A stretch of 32,080 nucleotides of DNA. Source: Rouxiella silvae (lineage in GTDB: Bacteria; Pseudomonadota; Gammaproteobacteria; Enterobacterales; Enterobacteriaceae). Location: NCBI RefSeq assembly GCF_002093625.1, contig NZ_MRWD01000061.1:1-32080 (forward strand), read 5' to 3'. Positions 16,148-25,343 of the stretch are shown piece after piece. The notes beneath the pieces are model-generated. The model saw only the letters and a program-made list of their open reading frames with translations, was not told the DNA's origin and ran no database searches. Both the position numbers and the translations under genes were made by a program. Position 1 is the first letter of the stretch; the number at the start of each line of letters is the position of its first letter.

Positions 16148-17089
16148 ATGGAAAAGAGCCTCAATTTTTTAAAATTGTTCAGCTATTCACCGTTTCGTCT
16201 GCGGCTTTTACTGTTGGGGATGATTGTCGGCATGGTTGGCGGCAACGTACAGGCTGAAGAAAAAGAAAAAAAGAAGTTTAAAGTGGTTACCACTTTCACC
16301 GTGATCCAGGATATCGCCCAGAACGTGGCGGGCGATGCGGCTACCGTTGAGTCCATTACCAAGCCGGGCGCAGAGATCCACGATTACCAGCCAACCCCGC
16401 GAGATATCGTGAAAACCCAGTCCGCTGACCTCATCCTATGGAACGGTTTTAATCTTGAGCGCTGGTTTGGCCGCTTCTTTGCCAGCATCAAAAATGTGCC
16501 TTCTGTAACGGTCACCGACGGCATCACGCCAATGCCTATCCAGGAAGGGCCTTATTTGGGCAATCCCAATCCGCACGCCTGGATGTCGCCTAATAATGCG
16601 CTGGTCTACGTTGAGAATATCCGTGCCGCGCTGGTGAAATACGACCCGCAGCATGCCGAGACGTATAACCAAAATGCGAAAAACTATGCTGAGAAAATCG
16701 GCCAGCTGGATGCACCGCTGCGACAGCGGCTGGTAAAAATACCCGCGCAGCAGCGCTGGCTTGTCACTAGCGAAGGCGCGTTTAGCTACCTGGCTAAAAG
16801 CTATGATCTGAAAGAGGCCTATTTATGGCCGATAAACGCCGAAGAGCAGGGTACGCCGCAACAGGTTAAGAAACTGATTGATTTGGTGAGGCAGCAAAAT
16901 ATTCCGGTGGTGTTCAGCGAAAGCACTATTTCGGACAAACCGGCCAGGCAGGTCAGTAAAGAGACCGAGGCAAAATATGGCGGGGTGCTGTATGTCGATT
17001 CCCTTTCAACCCGTGAAGGACCGGTGCCAACCTACATTGACCTCTTAAAGGTCACCGTGGGCACCATCGCAGAGGGATTTGGACAATGA
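16148..17089 (+). CDS. sitA: Periplasmic Mn/Fe-binding protein of an ABC importer
   Basis: A 313-residue cluster A-I (ZnuA/SitA-type) binding protein. The N-terminal signal sequence ends near NVQA (residue 36). The four metal ligands expected for this family are visible as His78 ([11 protein letters not shown]), His143 (NPHAWMSP), Glu209 (TSEGAF) and Asp284 (YVDSLS). The lack of a histidine-rich loop favours Mn/Fe (SitA/YfeA) over zinc (ZnuA). It is the first gene of sitABCD, with a MntR-controlled promoter; its stop overlaps the sitB start by four bases (ATGA). The protein captures Mn(II), and possibly Fe(II), and delivers it to SitCD. Confidence 0.93.
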   Translation: MEKSLNFLKLFSYSPFRLRLLLLGMIVGMVGGNVQAEEKEKKKFKVVTTFTVIQDIAQNVAGDAATVESITKPGAEIHDYQPTPRDIVKTQSADLILWNGFNLERWFGRFFASIKNVPSVTVTDGITPMPIQEGPYLGNPNPHAWMSPNNALVYVENIRAALVKYDPQHAETYNQNAKNYAEKIGQLDAPLRQRLVKIPAQQRWLVTSEGAFSYLAKSYDLKEAYLWPINAEEQGTPQQVKKLIDLVRQQNIPVVFSESTISDKPARQVSKETEAKYGGVLYVDSLSTREGPVPTYIDLLKVTVGTIAEGFGQ

Positions 17090-17871
17090 GTGAAAGCAGG
17101 CTGAAGCTTGACGTTGATAACATTACGGTTACCTATAATAACGGCCATACTGCTATTCATAATGCGAGTTTCAGCCTCGGTGGGGGAACTGTCTGCGCGC
17201 TGCTGGGGGTTAACGGCAGCGGAAAATCGACACTGTTTAAAAGCATTATGGGAATTTTGCGGCCAACGACCGGCAGCGTCACCTTCAACGGTATTAGCGT
17301 TGTGCGGGCGCTAAAGCAGAATTTAATCTCTTATGTTCCGCAGTCTGAAGAGGTTGACTGGAATTTTCCCGTGCTGGTGCAGGACGTGGTGATGATGGGG
17401 CGCTACGGTAAAATGTCGTTTCTGCGTATTCCGTCAAAAGAGGACAAGCGGCAGGTGTCAGCTGCCCTTGAGCGCGTAGGGTTAACGGACCTTGCGAAGC
17501 GGCAGATAGGTGAGCTCTCAGGAGGGCAAAAGAAAAGGGTGTTTCTGGCTCGTGCCTTGGCCCAGCAGGGGCTGGTTATGCTACTCGATGAACCTTTTAC
17601 CGGCGTGGACATTCAAACCGAAAATGCCATTATTGACCTGATGCGTCAGCTGCGCGAGGAAGGGCACCTAATTCTGGTCTCGACCCATAATATTGCCAGC
17701 GTGCCTGATTTTTGCGATCGCGTAGTGTTAATCAATCAAACGGTCATCGCCGACGGCGCACTGAGCACTACCTTTACCCAGAAAAACCTCGAGCATACCT
17801 TCGGCGGCGCCCTGCGCAATATGGCCTATTTTGCTCAGCAAGCGCCCGCACCGGTGAGGCGGGTGCAATGA
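17086..17871 (+). CDS. sitB: ATP-binding subunit of the Mn/Fe ABC importer
   Basis: A 261-residue ABC ATPase with Walker [10 protein letters not shown] (residues 41-49), Q-loop in [10 protein letters not shown], signature LSGGQ (144-148), Walker B VMLLDEP with Asp168 and Glu169, and the switch histidine in STHN. The combination [14 protein letters not shown] is typical of metal-importer ATPases of the SitB/YfeB/ZnuC group. It powers transport at the cytoplasmic face. It overlaps sitA and sitC by four bases at each end, so all subunits are translationally coupled. Confidence 0.94.
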   Translation: MSESRLKLDVDNITVTYNNGHTAIHNASFSLGGGTVCALLGVNGSGKSTLFKSIMGILRPTTGSVTFNGISVVRALKQNLISYVPQSEEVDWNFPVLVQDVVMMGRYGKMSFLRIPSKEDKRQVSAALERVGLTDLAKRQIGELSGGQKKRVFLARALAQQGLVMLLDEPFTGVDIQTENAIIDLMRQLREEGHLILVSTHNIASVPDFCDRVVLINQTVIADGALSTTFTQKNLEHTFGGALRNMAYFAQQAPAPVRRVQ

Positions 17872-18725
17872 TTGATCTACTGTTGCAGCCTTTTCACTAC
17901 AACTATATGGTTAAGGCCATCTGGGTCAGTGCGGGCGTTGGCGCGGTTTGTGCATTTTTATCGGCTTATCTGATGCTTAAAGGTTGGTCGCTGATGGGCG
18001 ATGCGCTGTCGCATTCTGTGGTACCTGGCGTAGCCGGAGCCTATGCGCTGGGATTTCCCTATGCCATCGGCGCTTTTGGCACCGGTATTCTGGCCGCGCT
18101 TTCAATGACCCTGTTGCGCCATTATACGCGGCTGCGTGAAGACGCCATCATCGGCTTCGTTTTCTCGACTTTCTTTGCACTCGGCCTGCTGCTGGTTTCG
18201 CTCAATCCAACTGCCGTTAACGTGCAGTCAATCTTGTTTGGCAATATTCTCGGCATTGATGACGCCGATATTTTGCAGGTGCAGATTATCGTTGGCGTTT
18301 CGCTATTGATACTGTGCGTAGTATGGCGTGACCTGCTGGCCGTATTTTTTGATGAACCCCATGCTGTTTCAATCGGACTTTCTCCTCTGCGGCTAAAAAT
18401 TATTTTCTTTACCATTTTCAGTGCCTGTAGCGTGGCAGCGCTGCAAACGGTGGGGGCCATATTAGTGATAGCGATGGTAATAACGCCCGGCGCAACGGCT
18501 TATCTGCTAACCGATCGTTTCTCGCATTTATTGCTCATCTCGGTGGCTATTGGCTCGGTAACCAGCGCCGTAGGTGCCTGGCTGAGCTTTTTCCTCGATG
18601 GTGCAACCGGCGGCGTTATTGTGACGCTGCAAACCAGCGTATTCCTGCTGGCGTTTCTTTTTGCCCCAAAACACGGGTGGCTAAGCCAGCGCTACCGAAC
18701 GCGCTTGTCGGGAGGCCGCCAGTGA
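17868..18725 (+). CDS. sitC: Inner-membrane permease of the Mn/Fe ABC importer (first)
   Basis: A 285-residue permease of the ABC-3 family with about eight membrane segments. The conserved [23 protein letters not shown] follows the first helix, and [24 protein letters not shown] is near the C-terminus. The start at ATG 17868 overlaps the sitB stop (ATGA); the frame remains open to 17712, but that stretch lies wholly inside sitB. It pairs with SitD to form the channel. Confidence 0.93.
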   Translation: MIDLLLQPFHYNYMVKAIWVSAGVGAVCAFLSAYLMLKGWSLMGDALSHSVVPGVAGAYALGFPYAIGAFGTGILAALSMTLLRHYTRLREDAIIGFVFSTFFALGLLLVSLNPTAVNVQSILFGNILGIDDADILQVQIIVGVSLLILCVVWRDLLAVFFDEPHAVSIGLSPLRLKIIFFTIFSACSVAALQTVGAILVIAMVITPGATAYLLTDRFSHLLLISVAIGSVTSAVGAWLSFFLDGATGGVIVTLQTSVFLLAFLFAPKHGWLSQRYRTRLSGGRQ

Positions 18726-19591
18726 TGCTCTCATTAGACTGGCTGCTGGAGCCTATGGGCTTTGCGTTTATGCAGCGGGCGCTGTTAACTGCGGTGGCCA
18801 CGGCGATAGTTTGCTCGATTTTTTCCTGCTTTCTGGTGCTCAAAGGTTGGTCACTGATGGGCGATGCCATTTCTCACGCCGTATTGCCCGGCGTGGTGCT
18901 GGCATATTTAGCAGGTATTCCGCTGGTTGTTGGCGCGTTTAGTTCGGGGCTTTTCTGTGCGGTGGCGACAGGTTTTATTAAAGAACACTGCCGTGTTAAA
19001 GAAGACTCAGTGATGGGCATTGTGTTCTCGGGAATGTTTGCAGCAGGCCTAGTGTTGTTTTCTCGGGTTAATACCGAACAGCATCTGAGCCATATTCTTT
19101 TTGGTAATGTGTTGGGTGTCACCGACGCAGAAATGTTGCAAACACTGTTCATTGCCGCCGTAGTGACGTTGATAATATTGCTTAAATTTAAAGATTTAAT
19201 GCTGTTTTGTTTTGACCCGATACAGGCCAAAGTGGTGGGCCTGCCGGTGCGTTTTTATCACTATACGTTGCTGTGCCTACTTTCGTTGACCATCGTGGCC
19301 GCGCTGCAGGCAGTGGGAGTCGTATTAGTGGTGGCAATGTTGATAACACCGGGCATCACGGCATTTTTGCTGTGTAAGACCTTAAAAACCATGCTAGTGG
19401 TTTCCGTCACCTCGTCGGTGATTGCTGCCGTCAGTGGCACCTTTGTCAGTTTTTATATCGACGCTGCCACAGGCCCAACGATTGTGGTGATACAGGCTGG
19501 GTTGTTCCTGCTGGCACTTGCAGTACATCTACTGCGAAAAAGTGCAAAACCGCATACAGGACTCGATGCGGCGAATGAGGTTAAGTTATAG
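18725..19591 (+). CDS. sitD: Inner-membrane permease of the Mn/Fe ABC importer (second)
   Basis: A 288-residue ABC-3 permease, paralogous to Sit[24 protein letters not shown] and ALQAVGVVLVVAMLITPGITAFLL repeat the SitC motifs. The start is ATG 18725, or GTG 18722, which overlaps the sitC stop as GTGA and is better spaced from GGGAGG. It is the last gene of the operon. Two distinct permeases next to one ATPase gene mark the Sit/Yfe type rather than the single-permease zinc importer. Confidence 0.93.
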   Translation: MLSLDWLLEPMGFAFMQRALLTAVATAIVCSIFSCFLVLKGWSLMGDAISHAVLPGVVLAYLAGIPLVVGAFSSGLFCAVATGFIKEHCRVKEDSVMGIVFSGMFAAGLVLFSRVNTEQHLSHILFGNVLGVTDAEMLQTLFIAAVVTLIILLKFKDLMLFCFDPIQAKVVGLPVRFYHYTLLCLLSLTIVAALQAVGVVLVVAMLITPGITAFLLCKTLKTMLVVSVTSSVIAAVSGTFVSFYIDAATGPTIVVIQAGLFLLALAVHLLRKSAKPHTGLDAANEVKL

Positions 19592-19599
19592 CGTAGGGA

Positions 19600-19623
19600 A
19601 CTCAATCATGTCGATTGGGTTTT
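19600..19623. terminator. Weak terminator after sitD
   Basis: ACTCAATC pairs with GATTGGGT (one wobble) around ATGTC, followed by TTTT. It runs into the last bases of the convergent lacI-family gene. Confidence 0.5.
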
Positions 19624-20641
19624 AATCCGCGTTTTCGGGGGTAACCAGCCTGAAGTCGACCTTACCCTCGCGGTAGGTATCAGGTATTAATCCGCTTTCC
19701 AAATGGCGTAATAATAGCTCGGTTGCCAACTGAGCGTGCTGGCGTGCATTCTGATCCAACGTCAGTGATAATATATTATTCTGTAGTTGAGACCGAGTGA
19801 CAGAATATAACTCATAAGTAATAAAGGTACATTTTCCCGACAAATTATAATTATCGAGAACTTTACCAATTTCCGAATTACCCAGACCCGTATTGTAAAT
19901 GCCGACGACATTTTTTGAGCGTTGCAGACTTTGTTCCAGGAGGGAACCAATGATTGCACGATCGTCGAGACCCAAAAGCACTTCACGCAAAATAATATGC
20001 GCAGCGCGCTGCTGCATAACGTCATGGAAGCCTTCAATTCGCTGACGATGTGCACGATAATCAAAGCTGCCGCTGACCATAATCACTTCCCCCGGTTGAT
20101 TGAGCATTTTACTCATCATCAAACCTGCGGTTCTTCCCGCTTGGAGCTGATTGATACCTACGTGGCATAAACGCGCTGCATCGGGCAAATCAGTAACAAT
20201 GGTTATTACCGGTACGCCCTGCGCCTTACAGTGTTCCAACGCCTCATAAATAACCGGATAGTCTTGCGCAAAAACCACAATACCGTCGCGTTTATCACAG
20301 CATTGGTAGAGATGTTCAGCCAGTTTTTCGGGCTGATTTTCAGGGAAAAAAGTGCGATGAAGCGTGATGCGTCGATAGCCTAGTGTGTCGGCTAATTGGC
20401 TAAACTCGCCGGCCATTGTTTGAAAAAAATGTGAAATATTGGCACTCAGGATCACTTCAATTTGCCATGGATGTTGATAAACATCAGGTAAAACGCGCTT
20501 TAAACCCAAGCTTTGGGCGGCAAGAAGCACTTTTTGGGCTTTTTCCGGAGAAACACCGCCGCGTTCATTGAGTACTCTGTCTACTGTTGCCACACCCACC
20601 CCGGCCATCTTCGCCAGCATCTCAAGAGTTGGTTTTTTCAT
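19622..20641 (-). CDS. LacI-family transcriptional regulator
   Basis: A 339-residue regulator with an N-terminal LacI helix-turn-helix (TLEMLAKMAGVGVATVDRVLNERGGVSPEK, residues 5-34 or so) and a periplasmic-binding-protein-like effector domain. The hinge reads ATVDRVLN rather than the common ATVSRVLN, a variant seen in a subgroup of sugar regulators. It is divergent from the three-gene gluconate-type dehydrogenase operon, across a 442-base gap with an inverted repeat, so it may control that operon in response to a sugar or sugar acid. The effector is not known. Confidence 0.85.
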   Translation of the reverse strand: MKKPTLEMLAKMAGVGVATVDRVLNERGGVSPEKAQKVLLAAQSLGLKRVLPDVYQHPWQIEVILSANISHFFQTMAGEFSQLADTLGYRRITLHRTFFPENQPEKLAEHLYQCCDKRDGIVVFAQDYPVIYEALEHCKAQGVPVITIVTDLPDAARLCHVGINQLQAGRTAGLMMSKMLNQPGEVIMVSGSFDYRAHRQRIEGFHDVMQQRAAHIILREVLLGLDDRAIIGSLLEQSLQRSKNVVGIYNTGLGNSEIGKVLDNYNLSGKCTFITYELYSVTRSQLQNNILSLTLDQNARQHAQLATELLLRHLESGLIPDTYREGKVDFRLVTPENAD

Positions 20642-21083
20642 AGTGGCTCCACGGCTGTTAGCCAGATAATTTTGCTATTTTATTGAAAAATCTCGCGGAT
20701 TATGCAGTAAAAGGCTTTGTCCGCAAGTGAGTAATTGTTACCAAAAGTAGCCTTTAAAGGCTTGATGGTTTTCCATCAACGTAGAGGTACACAGAGAGTG
20801 TGGAAATAATTATGATAGCGACATGTTGTTTATTTATTAAAAAATCTATTCAAATGTAAAATAAAATCTGAGTGTTGGGGAAATATCTCGCCGCAGGCAC
20901 GTCGTTTATCCCAATGTACTCCCAGATCTCCGTATGAAAATAATATAAATAAATCCTTATTCAAATTTTTATTTGATACGCCTGTTTGCGCCAAAAATTC
21001 GATATTGCCGCTGAGTTTCTTCATTTTTTAATTAAGACAAACTGCACTGAGTGAGATTAACGTTTATTAACAGGGGAGTTTTT
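20642..21083. other. Divergent intergenic region, lacI-type gene / dehydrogenase operon
   Basis: This 442-base AT-rich stretch holds the dyad at 20762-20779 and a wider inverted pair, AAAGGCT (20710-20716) and AGCCTTT (20749-20755). A 64-codon minus-strand frame at 20830-21024 has no ribosome site and I do not accept it as a gene. Promoters for both flanking units should lie here, but I cannot place them with confidence. Confidence 0.5.
20762..20779. promoter_or_regulatory. Inverted repeat, possible LacI-family operator
   Basis: TTGATGG-TTTT-CCATCAA is a perfect 7-bp dyad located 121 bases upstream of the LacI-family gene and 305 upstream of the dehydrogenase operon. It lacks the central CG pair of many LacI-family operators, so it may instead be a small hairpin. 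Confidence 0.4.
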
Positions 21084-21800
21084 ATGAAGCGTAGAGAATT
21101 TATTGCCTCGATTGCAGCACTGGGGGCTGCATCAACGATCCCGGTGGCGGGTGCTGCCGTGATTAGCGGCGGACAGCCGTGGACACCAGGCAAAGCAGAC
21201 ACGCCACCCGCGCCGCCGAGAAAGGGCGGGTTGGCTTATTTTACCCAAGCAGAGTTTGACGCAGTGGGTGCCATTGCTGAAAGACTGATCCCCGCTGATG
21301 AGTTGAGCATTAGTGGTAAAGAAGCGGGATGCGCCACGTTTATTGACCGACAATTAGCCGGTGATTATGGCCGTGCTTCTACGCAGTATCGCCTCGGACG
21401 TTTTGTTAAAGGAACGCCTGAGCAGGGACCACAGTCTGCACTCACACCGGCTGAGCGCTATCGTCAGGGGCTTACGGCGCTCAACGACTATGTTCAGCAG
21501 CAGTATCATAAGAGCTTTGTACAGCTGTCTGGCGCAGAGCAAGACAAAATTCTCACCGCAATGGAAAAAAATCAGCTCAATTTAGGCGCTGAGGTGGAAA
21601 CGAAACAGCTGTTTGAGCAAATTTTGCAGAACGTCCGCGAGGGTTTTCTTTCCGATCCAATTTACGGCGGCAACAAGGGCATGGCCAGCTGGAAAATGAT
21701 TGGTTTTCCCGGTGCGCGTTATGATTTCCGCGATCTGCTGGATAAGAAAGGGCAAAAGCTCAACATCATCCCCACCAGCATGATCGACAATTCACTTTAA
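21084..21800 (+). CDS. Gluconate/2-ketogluconate dehydrogenase small (subunit 3) protein, Tat-exported
   Basis: A 238-residue protein of the gluconate 2-dehydrogenase subunit 3 family. It starts with MKRREFIASIAALG, a twin-arginine signal, ending near GAAV; Tat export fits co-folding with the flavin-bearing large subunit, which has no signal peptide of its own. The mature part (YFTQAEFDAVGAIAERLIPADE, then GFLSDPIYGGNKGMASWKMIGFPGARYDFRD) is typical of the family. The start at ATG 21084 follows AGGGGAG; the open frame reaches GTG 21051. It is the first gene of an operon with the flavoprotein and cytochrome c. Family members act on gluconate, 2-ketogluconate, sorbitol or glucose; the substrate is not resolved here. 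Confidence 0.87.
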   Translation: MKRREFIASIAALGAASTIPVAGAAVISGGQPWTPGKADTPPAPPRKGGLAYFTQAEFDAVGAIAERLIPADELSISGKEAGCATFIDRQLAGDYGRASTQYRLGRFVKGTPEQGPQSALTPAERYRQGLTALNDYVQQQYHKSFVQLSGAEQDKILTAMEKNQLNLGAEVETKQLFEQILQNVREGFLSDPIYGGNKGMASWKMIGFPGARYDFRDLLDKKGQKLNIIPTSMIDNSL

Positions 21801-21902
21801 TATCAACAGCTTAATAAAATTTAATCAAAAACGCATCATCAAATTACAACTAATTGATTTATTTGAACTTTAAGCAATTGTGGACACAGTAGGGACAATT
21901 TT

Positions 21903-23675
21903 ATGAAAAATATACGCCCAAAGGTTGATGCCGTAATTATCGGTCTTGGTTGGTGCGGATCGTTAATGGCCGAAGAACTGACGCGCGCAGGGTTAAACGT
22001 GGTGGCAATTGAACGCGGTCCGTGGGTTGAAACGGCCACTGATTTTCCTCCTTCGGTTGATACCGACGAGCTGCGCTGGGACACCCGCCGCAGCATGTTA
22101 TTGCCCCAGGCTGTCGAAACCTCTACTTTTCGTAATAACTCCACCCAGCAGGCGTTACCGACTCGCGATTGGAACCTGAATGAGATGGGAAACAACGTCG
22201 GCGGCGCGGGGACACACTGGGCCGGAATGGCCTGGCGCTTTACGCCTTATGATCTGCAGCCCTACACCATGACGGTGGCACGCTATGGCAAAGAAAAAAT
22301 CATGCCTGGACTCATTCTTCAGGATTGGGGCGTGACCTATGATGAACTAGAACCCTTTTATGATCGGTTTGAGAAAATAGCCGGTGTTTCGGGAAAGGCT
22401 GGAAAGCTTAATGGAAAAATAATCCCCGGCGGCAATCCCTTTGAAGGCAATCGCAGCAGCGAATATCCACTGCCTCCGCTCGCCACCATGCGCCTGACCG
22501 ATATTTTCACCGAAGCGAGCTATAAACTGGGCTATCACCCGTTTATGGTGCCAGCCGGGCAGGCTTCGCAGGCCTACGTTAATCCGTTGGGCGTGCGCAT
22601 GGGGCCTTGCACCTACTGCGGCTACTGCCTGTATTACGGCTGCGGTAACTTTTCCAAATCTAGTCCAAATGCCTGCGTTATTCCTGCATTAATGCAGCGA
22701 GGCAATTTTACCGTGCTCACCGAATCGGCGGTAGTGCGTATTAACAAGGCCGAAGACGGTAAAACCGCTACCGGCGTCACCTATATTGACCGCAACAACC
22801 AAGAGTGGGAGCAGCCGGCCGGTATCGTCGTGCTCTCCGCCTTCCAAATGCAGAATGTGCGCATGCTGCTGCTGTCGAAAATTGGCAAACCTTATAATCC
22901 ACAGACTAAAAAAGGCGTCGTTGGCCGTGCCTACAATTTCCAGACTGTAGCGGGCGCTAGCTTGTTCTTTAAAGATGAGAATCTTAACCAATTCATTGGC
23001 GCAGGCGCACTGTCAGCGCAGATCGACGATTTTAACGGCGATAACTTTGATCACAGCGATCTGGATTTCATCGGCGGTGCAGGCCTGCTGGTGGTCGCTC
23101 GCGGTTCAAGACCGATAGGTAACGCGGACTTCCTGCCTCCCGAAACACCGCGCTGGGGCAGCGAGTGGAAAAAGGCCTACACCCACGCTTTTCAAAACGC
23201 CACCGGAATTTTTGGTCAAGGCACCAGTTATGCCGATGAAGAGAGCTATCTTGACCTTGATCCGGAATACAAAGATAACTACGGCCTGCCGTTGCTGCGC
23301 CTAACCTACGACTACAACCAGAATGACCGCAACATGGCCAAGTATCTGGAAGAGAAAAGTGTCGGCATTGGCAAGGCGATGGGCGCTGAAATCGTGATTG
23401 GCACTAACTCGGCATCCGGCAGCTACTCGCCCTACAACCTGGCCAGCGACCACACTATAGGCGGCGCTGTTATGGGATTAGACCCTGAAACCAGCGTCCT
23501 TAACCGTTATCAGCAGAGCTGGGATTTACACAATTTATTCGTGCTTGGCGCTTCGTCGTTTCCCAACAACGCGGGCTATAACCCAACGGGGACTATTGGC
23601 GCACTCAGCCTGTGGACTGCGAAAGCCATCATTGATCAATATATTAAAAATCCAGGGCCGCTGGTAAAGGACTGA
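21903..23675 (+). CDS. GMC-family FAD dehydrogenase large subunit (gluconate/2-ketogluconate type)
   Basis: A 590-residue flavoprotein. The FAD-binding Rossmann motif GLGWCG lies at residues 14-19 with AIERGP at 35-40. A cysteine cluster, Cys236, Cys239, Cys242, Cys247 and Cys258, resembles the iron-sulfur site region of membrane-bound sugar dehydrogenases. The C-terminal GMC region reads LGASSFPNNAGYNPTGTIGALSLW, typical of gluconate-type enzymes. It oxidises its sugar acid substrate in the periplasm and passes electrons to the cytochrome subunit. It lacks a signal and probably leaves the cell with the Tat-exported small subunit. It is two bases from the cytochrome gene, so they are coupled. 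Confidence 0.88.
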   Translation: MKNIRPKVDAVIIGLGWCGSLMAEELTRAGLNVVAIERGPWVETATDFPPSVDTDELRWDTRRSMLLPQAVETSTFRNNSTQQALPTRDWNLNEMGNNVGGAGTHWAGMAWRFTPYDLQPYTMTVARYGKEKIMPGLILQDWGVTYDELEPFYDRFEKIAGVSGKAGKLNGKIIPGGNPFEGNRSSEYPLPPLATMRLTDIFTEASYKLGYHPFMVPAGQASQAYVNPLGVRMGPCTYCGYCLYYGCGNFSKSSPNACVIPALMQRGNFTVLTESAVVRINKAEDGKTATGVTYIDRNNQEWEQPAGIVVLSAFQMQNVRMLLLSKIGKPYNPQTKKGVVGRAYNFQTVAGASLFFKDENLNQFIGAGALSAQIDDFNGDNFDHSDLDFIGGAGLLVVARGSRPIGNADFLPPETPRWGSEWKKAYTHAFQNATGIFGQGTSYADEESYLDLDPEYKDNYGLPLLRLTYDYNQNDRNMAKYLEEKSVGIGKAMGAEIVIGTNSASGSYSPYNLASDHTIGGAVMGLDPETSVLNRYQQSWDLHNLFVLGASSFPNNAGYNPTGTIGALSLWTAKAIIDQYIKNPGPLVKD

Positions 23676-23676
23676 T

Positions 23677-24987
23677 ATGAAAAAGTTGAAAATTGTCGGC
23701 GGTGTGGTGGTGGTGGCGGTGGTAGTCGCCGGGGTGATGCTTTATCAAAATGGCAACACCCAAACGGACAACGTGGCCGATAACGTGACGCTGGCGAAAA
23801 CCCCGTTGCAAAACGTAGATGCTCAAGCTCTGGCGCGCGGAAAATATATTGCTATCGCAGGTGACTGCGTGGCTTGCCATACTCTGCCAGGTGGCAAGGG
23901 GGCATTTTCCGGCGGCTATAAAATTGACACGCCGTTTGGCGGAATTTACGCCAGCAATATTACGCCAGACGAGCAAGACGGGATCGGCAACTGGACCGAG
24001 CGCGAGTTTTTCAATGCTGTGCGCCACGGTAAGGGCAAAAGCGGAGAAAATCTCTATCCAGCGATGCCTTATAACGCCTATGTGAAAGTTAGCGATCGTG
24101 ACATGCACGATCTGTGGCTCTATATGCGCTCGGTCGAACCGGTGGCGAACAAGGTCACCGCAACAGATTTGCCATTCCCCTATAATATTCGGATGGCGAT
24201 GATGGGATGGAATCTTTTGTTCTTTAAAAACGATGCTTTCACCGCCGATAGCACACAGACGGCGCAGTACAATCGCGGCGCTTATCTGGTTGAGGGACTT
24301 GAGCACTGCGCCGCGTGCCATACGCCTAAGAATATTATTGGCGGCGACACGTCGGCCTATTTACAAGGCAGTAATCTAGGCGTTTGGCATGCTCCAGAAA
24401 TAACCAGTAATAGCTACACTGGCATTGGCAGTTGGAGCAATGAGCAAATTGTTCAGTACCTTAAGACCGGCAGTAATCACGTAGCCGTTGCTTCAGGTCC
24501 GATGGCCGAGGCAGTAACCAACTCGACACAGCATCTCACTGATGACGATTTGCAGGCAATTGCGACCTACCTCAAAGCGCAAAAAGGCTCGAATAACAAG
24601 GCTCCGGCGGCGTTAACTGCTGACAGCAGCCTGATGAAGCAGGGAGCTAATGTCTATGCGGCCAACTGTTCCGCTTGCCACAACAGTAACGGCAAAGGCA
24701 TTCCTGGTTTGGCGGCAAGTCTGGCAAATAATCCCGGCATTGTTGCGCCTGATGCGACATCGCTGTTCACCACGGTGCTCGAAGGTGGACGCGGCGCCGT
24801 AACCGTCAGTAACCCAACCAGTGGTGCCATGCCGAGCTTTGCCTGGAAACTTTCTGACCAGCAGGTAGCGGCGGCTGTGACCTATATTCGAAACTCATGG
24901 GGAAATTCCGCCCCGGCGGTAAGCGAACAGCAGGCTGCCAAGATGCGTGAAAAACTGCATTTGCCAGCCCAAATGGCGAGCCAGTAA
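23677..24987 (+). CDS. Triheme cytochrome c subunit of the gluconate-type dehydrogenase
   Basis: A 436-residue membrane-anchored cytochrome. One N-terminal hydrophobic segment (residues 6-23) serves as a signal or anchor. Three heme c sites are visible: CVACH at 64-68, CAACH at 211-215 and CSACH at 331-335. Methionines suited as sixth ligands lie in YPAMPY, SGPMAEA and GAMPSFAW. It accepts electrons from the flavoprotein and reduces ubiquinone. The start follows AAAGGA and is just after the flavoprotein stop. It ends the operon, with a strong hairpin downstream. Confidence 0.92.
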   Translation: MKKLKIVGGVVVVAVVVAGVMLYQNGNTQTDNVADNVTLAKTPLQNVDAQALARGKYIAIAGDCVACHTLPGGKGAFSGGYKIDTPFGGIYASNITPDEQDGIGNWTEREFFNAVRHGKGKSGENLYPAMPYNAYVKVSDRDMHDLWLYMRSVEPVANKVTATDLPFPYNIRMAMMGWNLLFFKNDAFTADSTQTAQYNRGAYLVEGLEHCAACHTPKNIIGGDTSAYLQGSNLGVWHAPEITSNSYTGIGSWSNEQIVQYLKTGSNHVAVASGPMAEAVTNSTQHLTDDDLQAIATYLKAQKGSNNKAPAALTADSSLMKQGANVYAANCSACHNSNGKGIPGLAASLANNPGIVAPDATSLFTTVLEGGRGAVTVSNPTSGAMPSFAWKLSDQQVAAAVTYIRNSWGNSAPAVSEQQAAKMREKLHLPAQMASQ

Positions 24988-25005
24988 TTTTCCACCAGCC
25001 CATAC

Positions 25006-25038
25006 CCCTAACGCCCGCATTTTTCGCGGGCGTTAGGG
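25006..25038 (+). terminator. Hairpin ending the dehydrogenase operon
   Basis: A perfect 13-bp GC-rich stem, CCCTAACGCCCGC and GCGGGCGTTAGGG, encloses the loop ATTTTTC. It begins 18 bases after the cytochrome stop. No T-run follows on the plus strand. Confidence 0.65.
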
Positions 25039-25343
25039 AAGGACAAATAGGGGGAAACCAAGATTGGTTGAAAAATTATTACTAAAATCACGACCCCTGT
25101 TGCTAACCGGCCCAATTCTGCAGCCAAAATGCGTAAGAAACAGGTAATACCGATTCAGGTGATTACCGCTTAGTTCCCGTGCTGCCAGGAATGGCCAAGG
25201 AGGATTGTTCAGCAGGGTGCGAGCAAGGAAAACCGACGCTCCCCAGGGCACACTCTCATCTGGCGTGGAGCGCGCGAGCCCAACAATTACCCTTAAAATT
25301 TACCCCCCACCGTGGGTTTGATCCCAATCGAAACCGGCCTGTT
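25039..25343. other. Gene-poor stretch between the cytochrome and thyX
   Basis: About 305 bases with no convincing gene. A 72-codon minus-strand frame (25033-25251) starts with GTG, has no clear ribosome site, overlaps the hairpin and gives an aromatic-rich product (PPWPFLAARELSG) that I cannot place. It may be a remnant, a small RNA region or a repeat element; only a genome-wide search would tell. Confidence 0.4.

Noticed and set aside
20830-21024. 64-codon minus-strand frame in the lacI-type/dehydrogenase gap
   Set aside because: No ribosome binding site, no recognised family, and AT-rich intergenic context.
25033-25251. 72-codon minus-strand frame after the cytochrome c gene
   Set aside because: GTG start without a clear ribosome site, overlap with the operon's hairpin, and a product I cannot place; kept only as a note in the intergenic entry.
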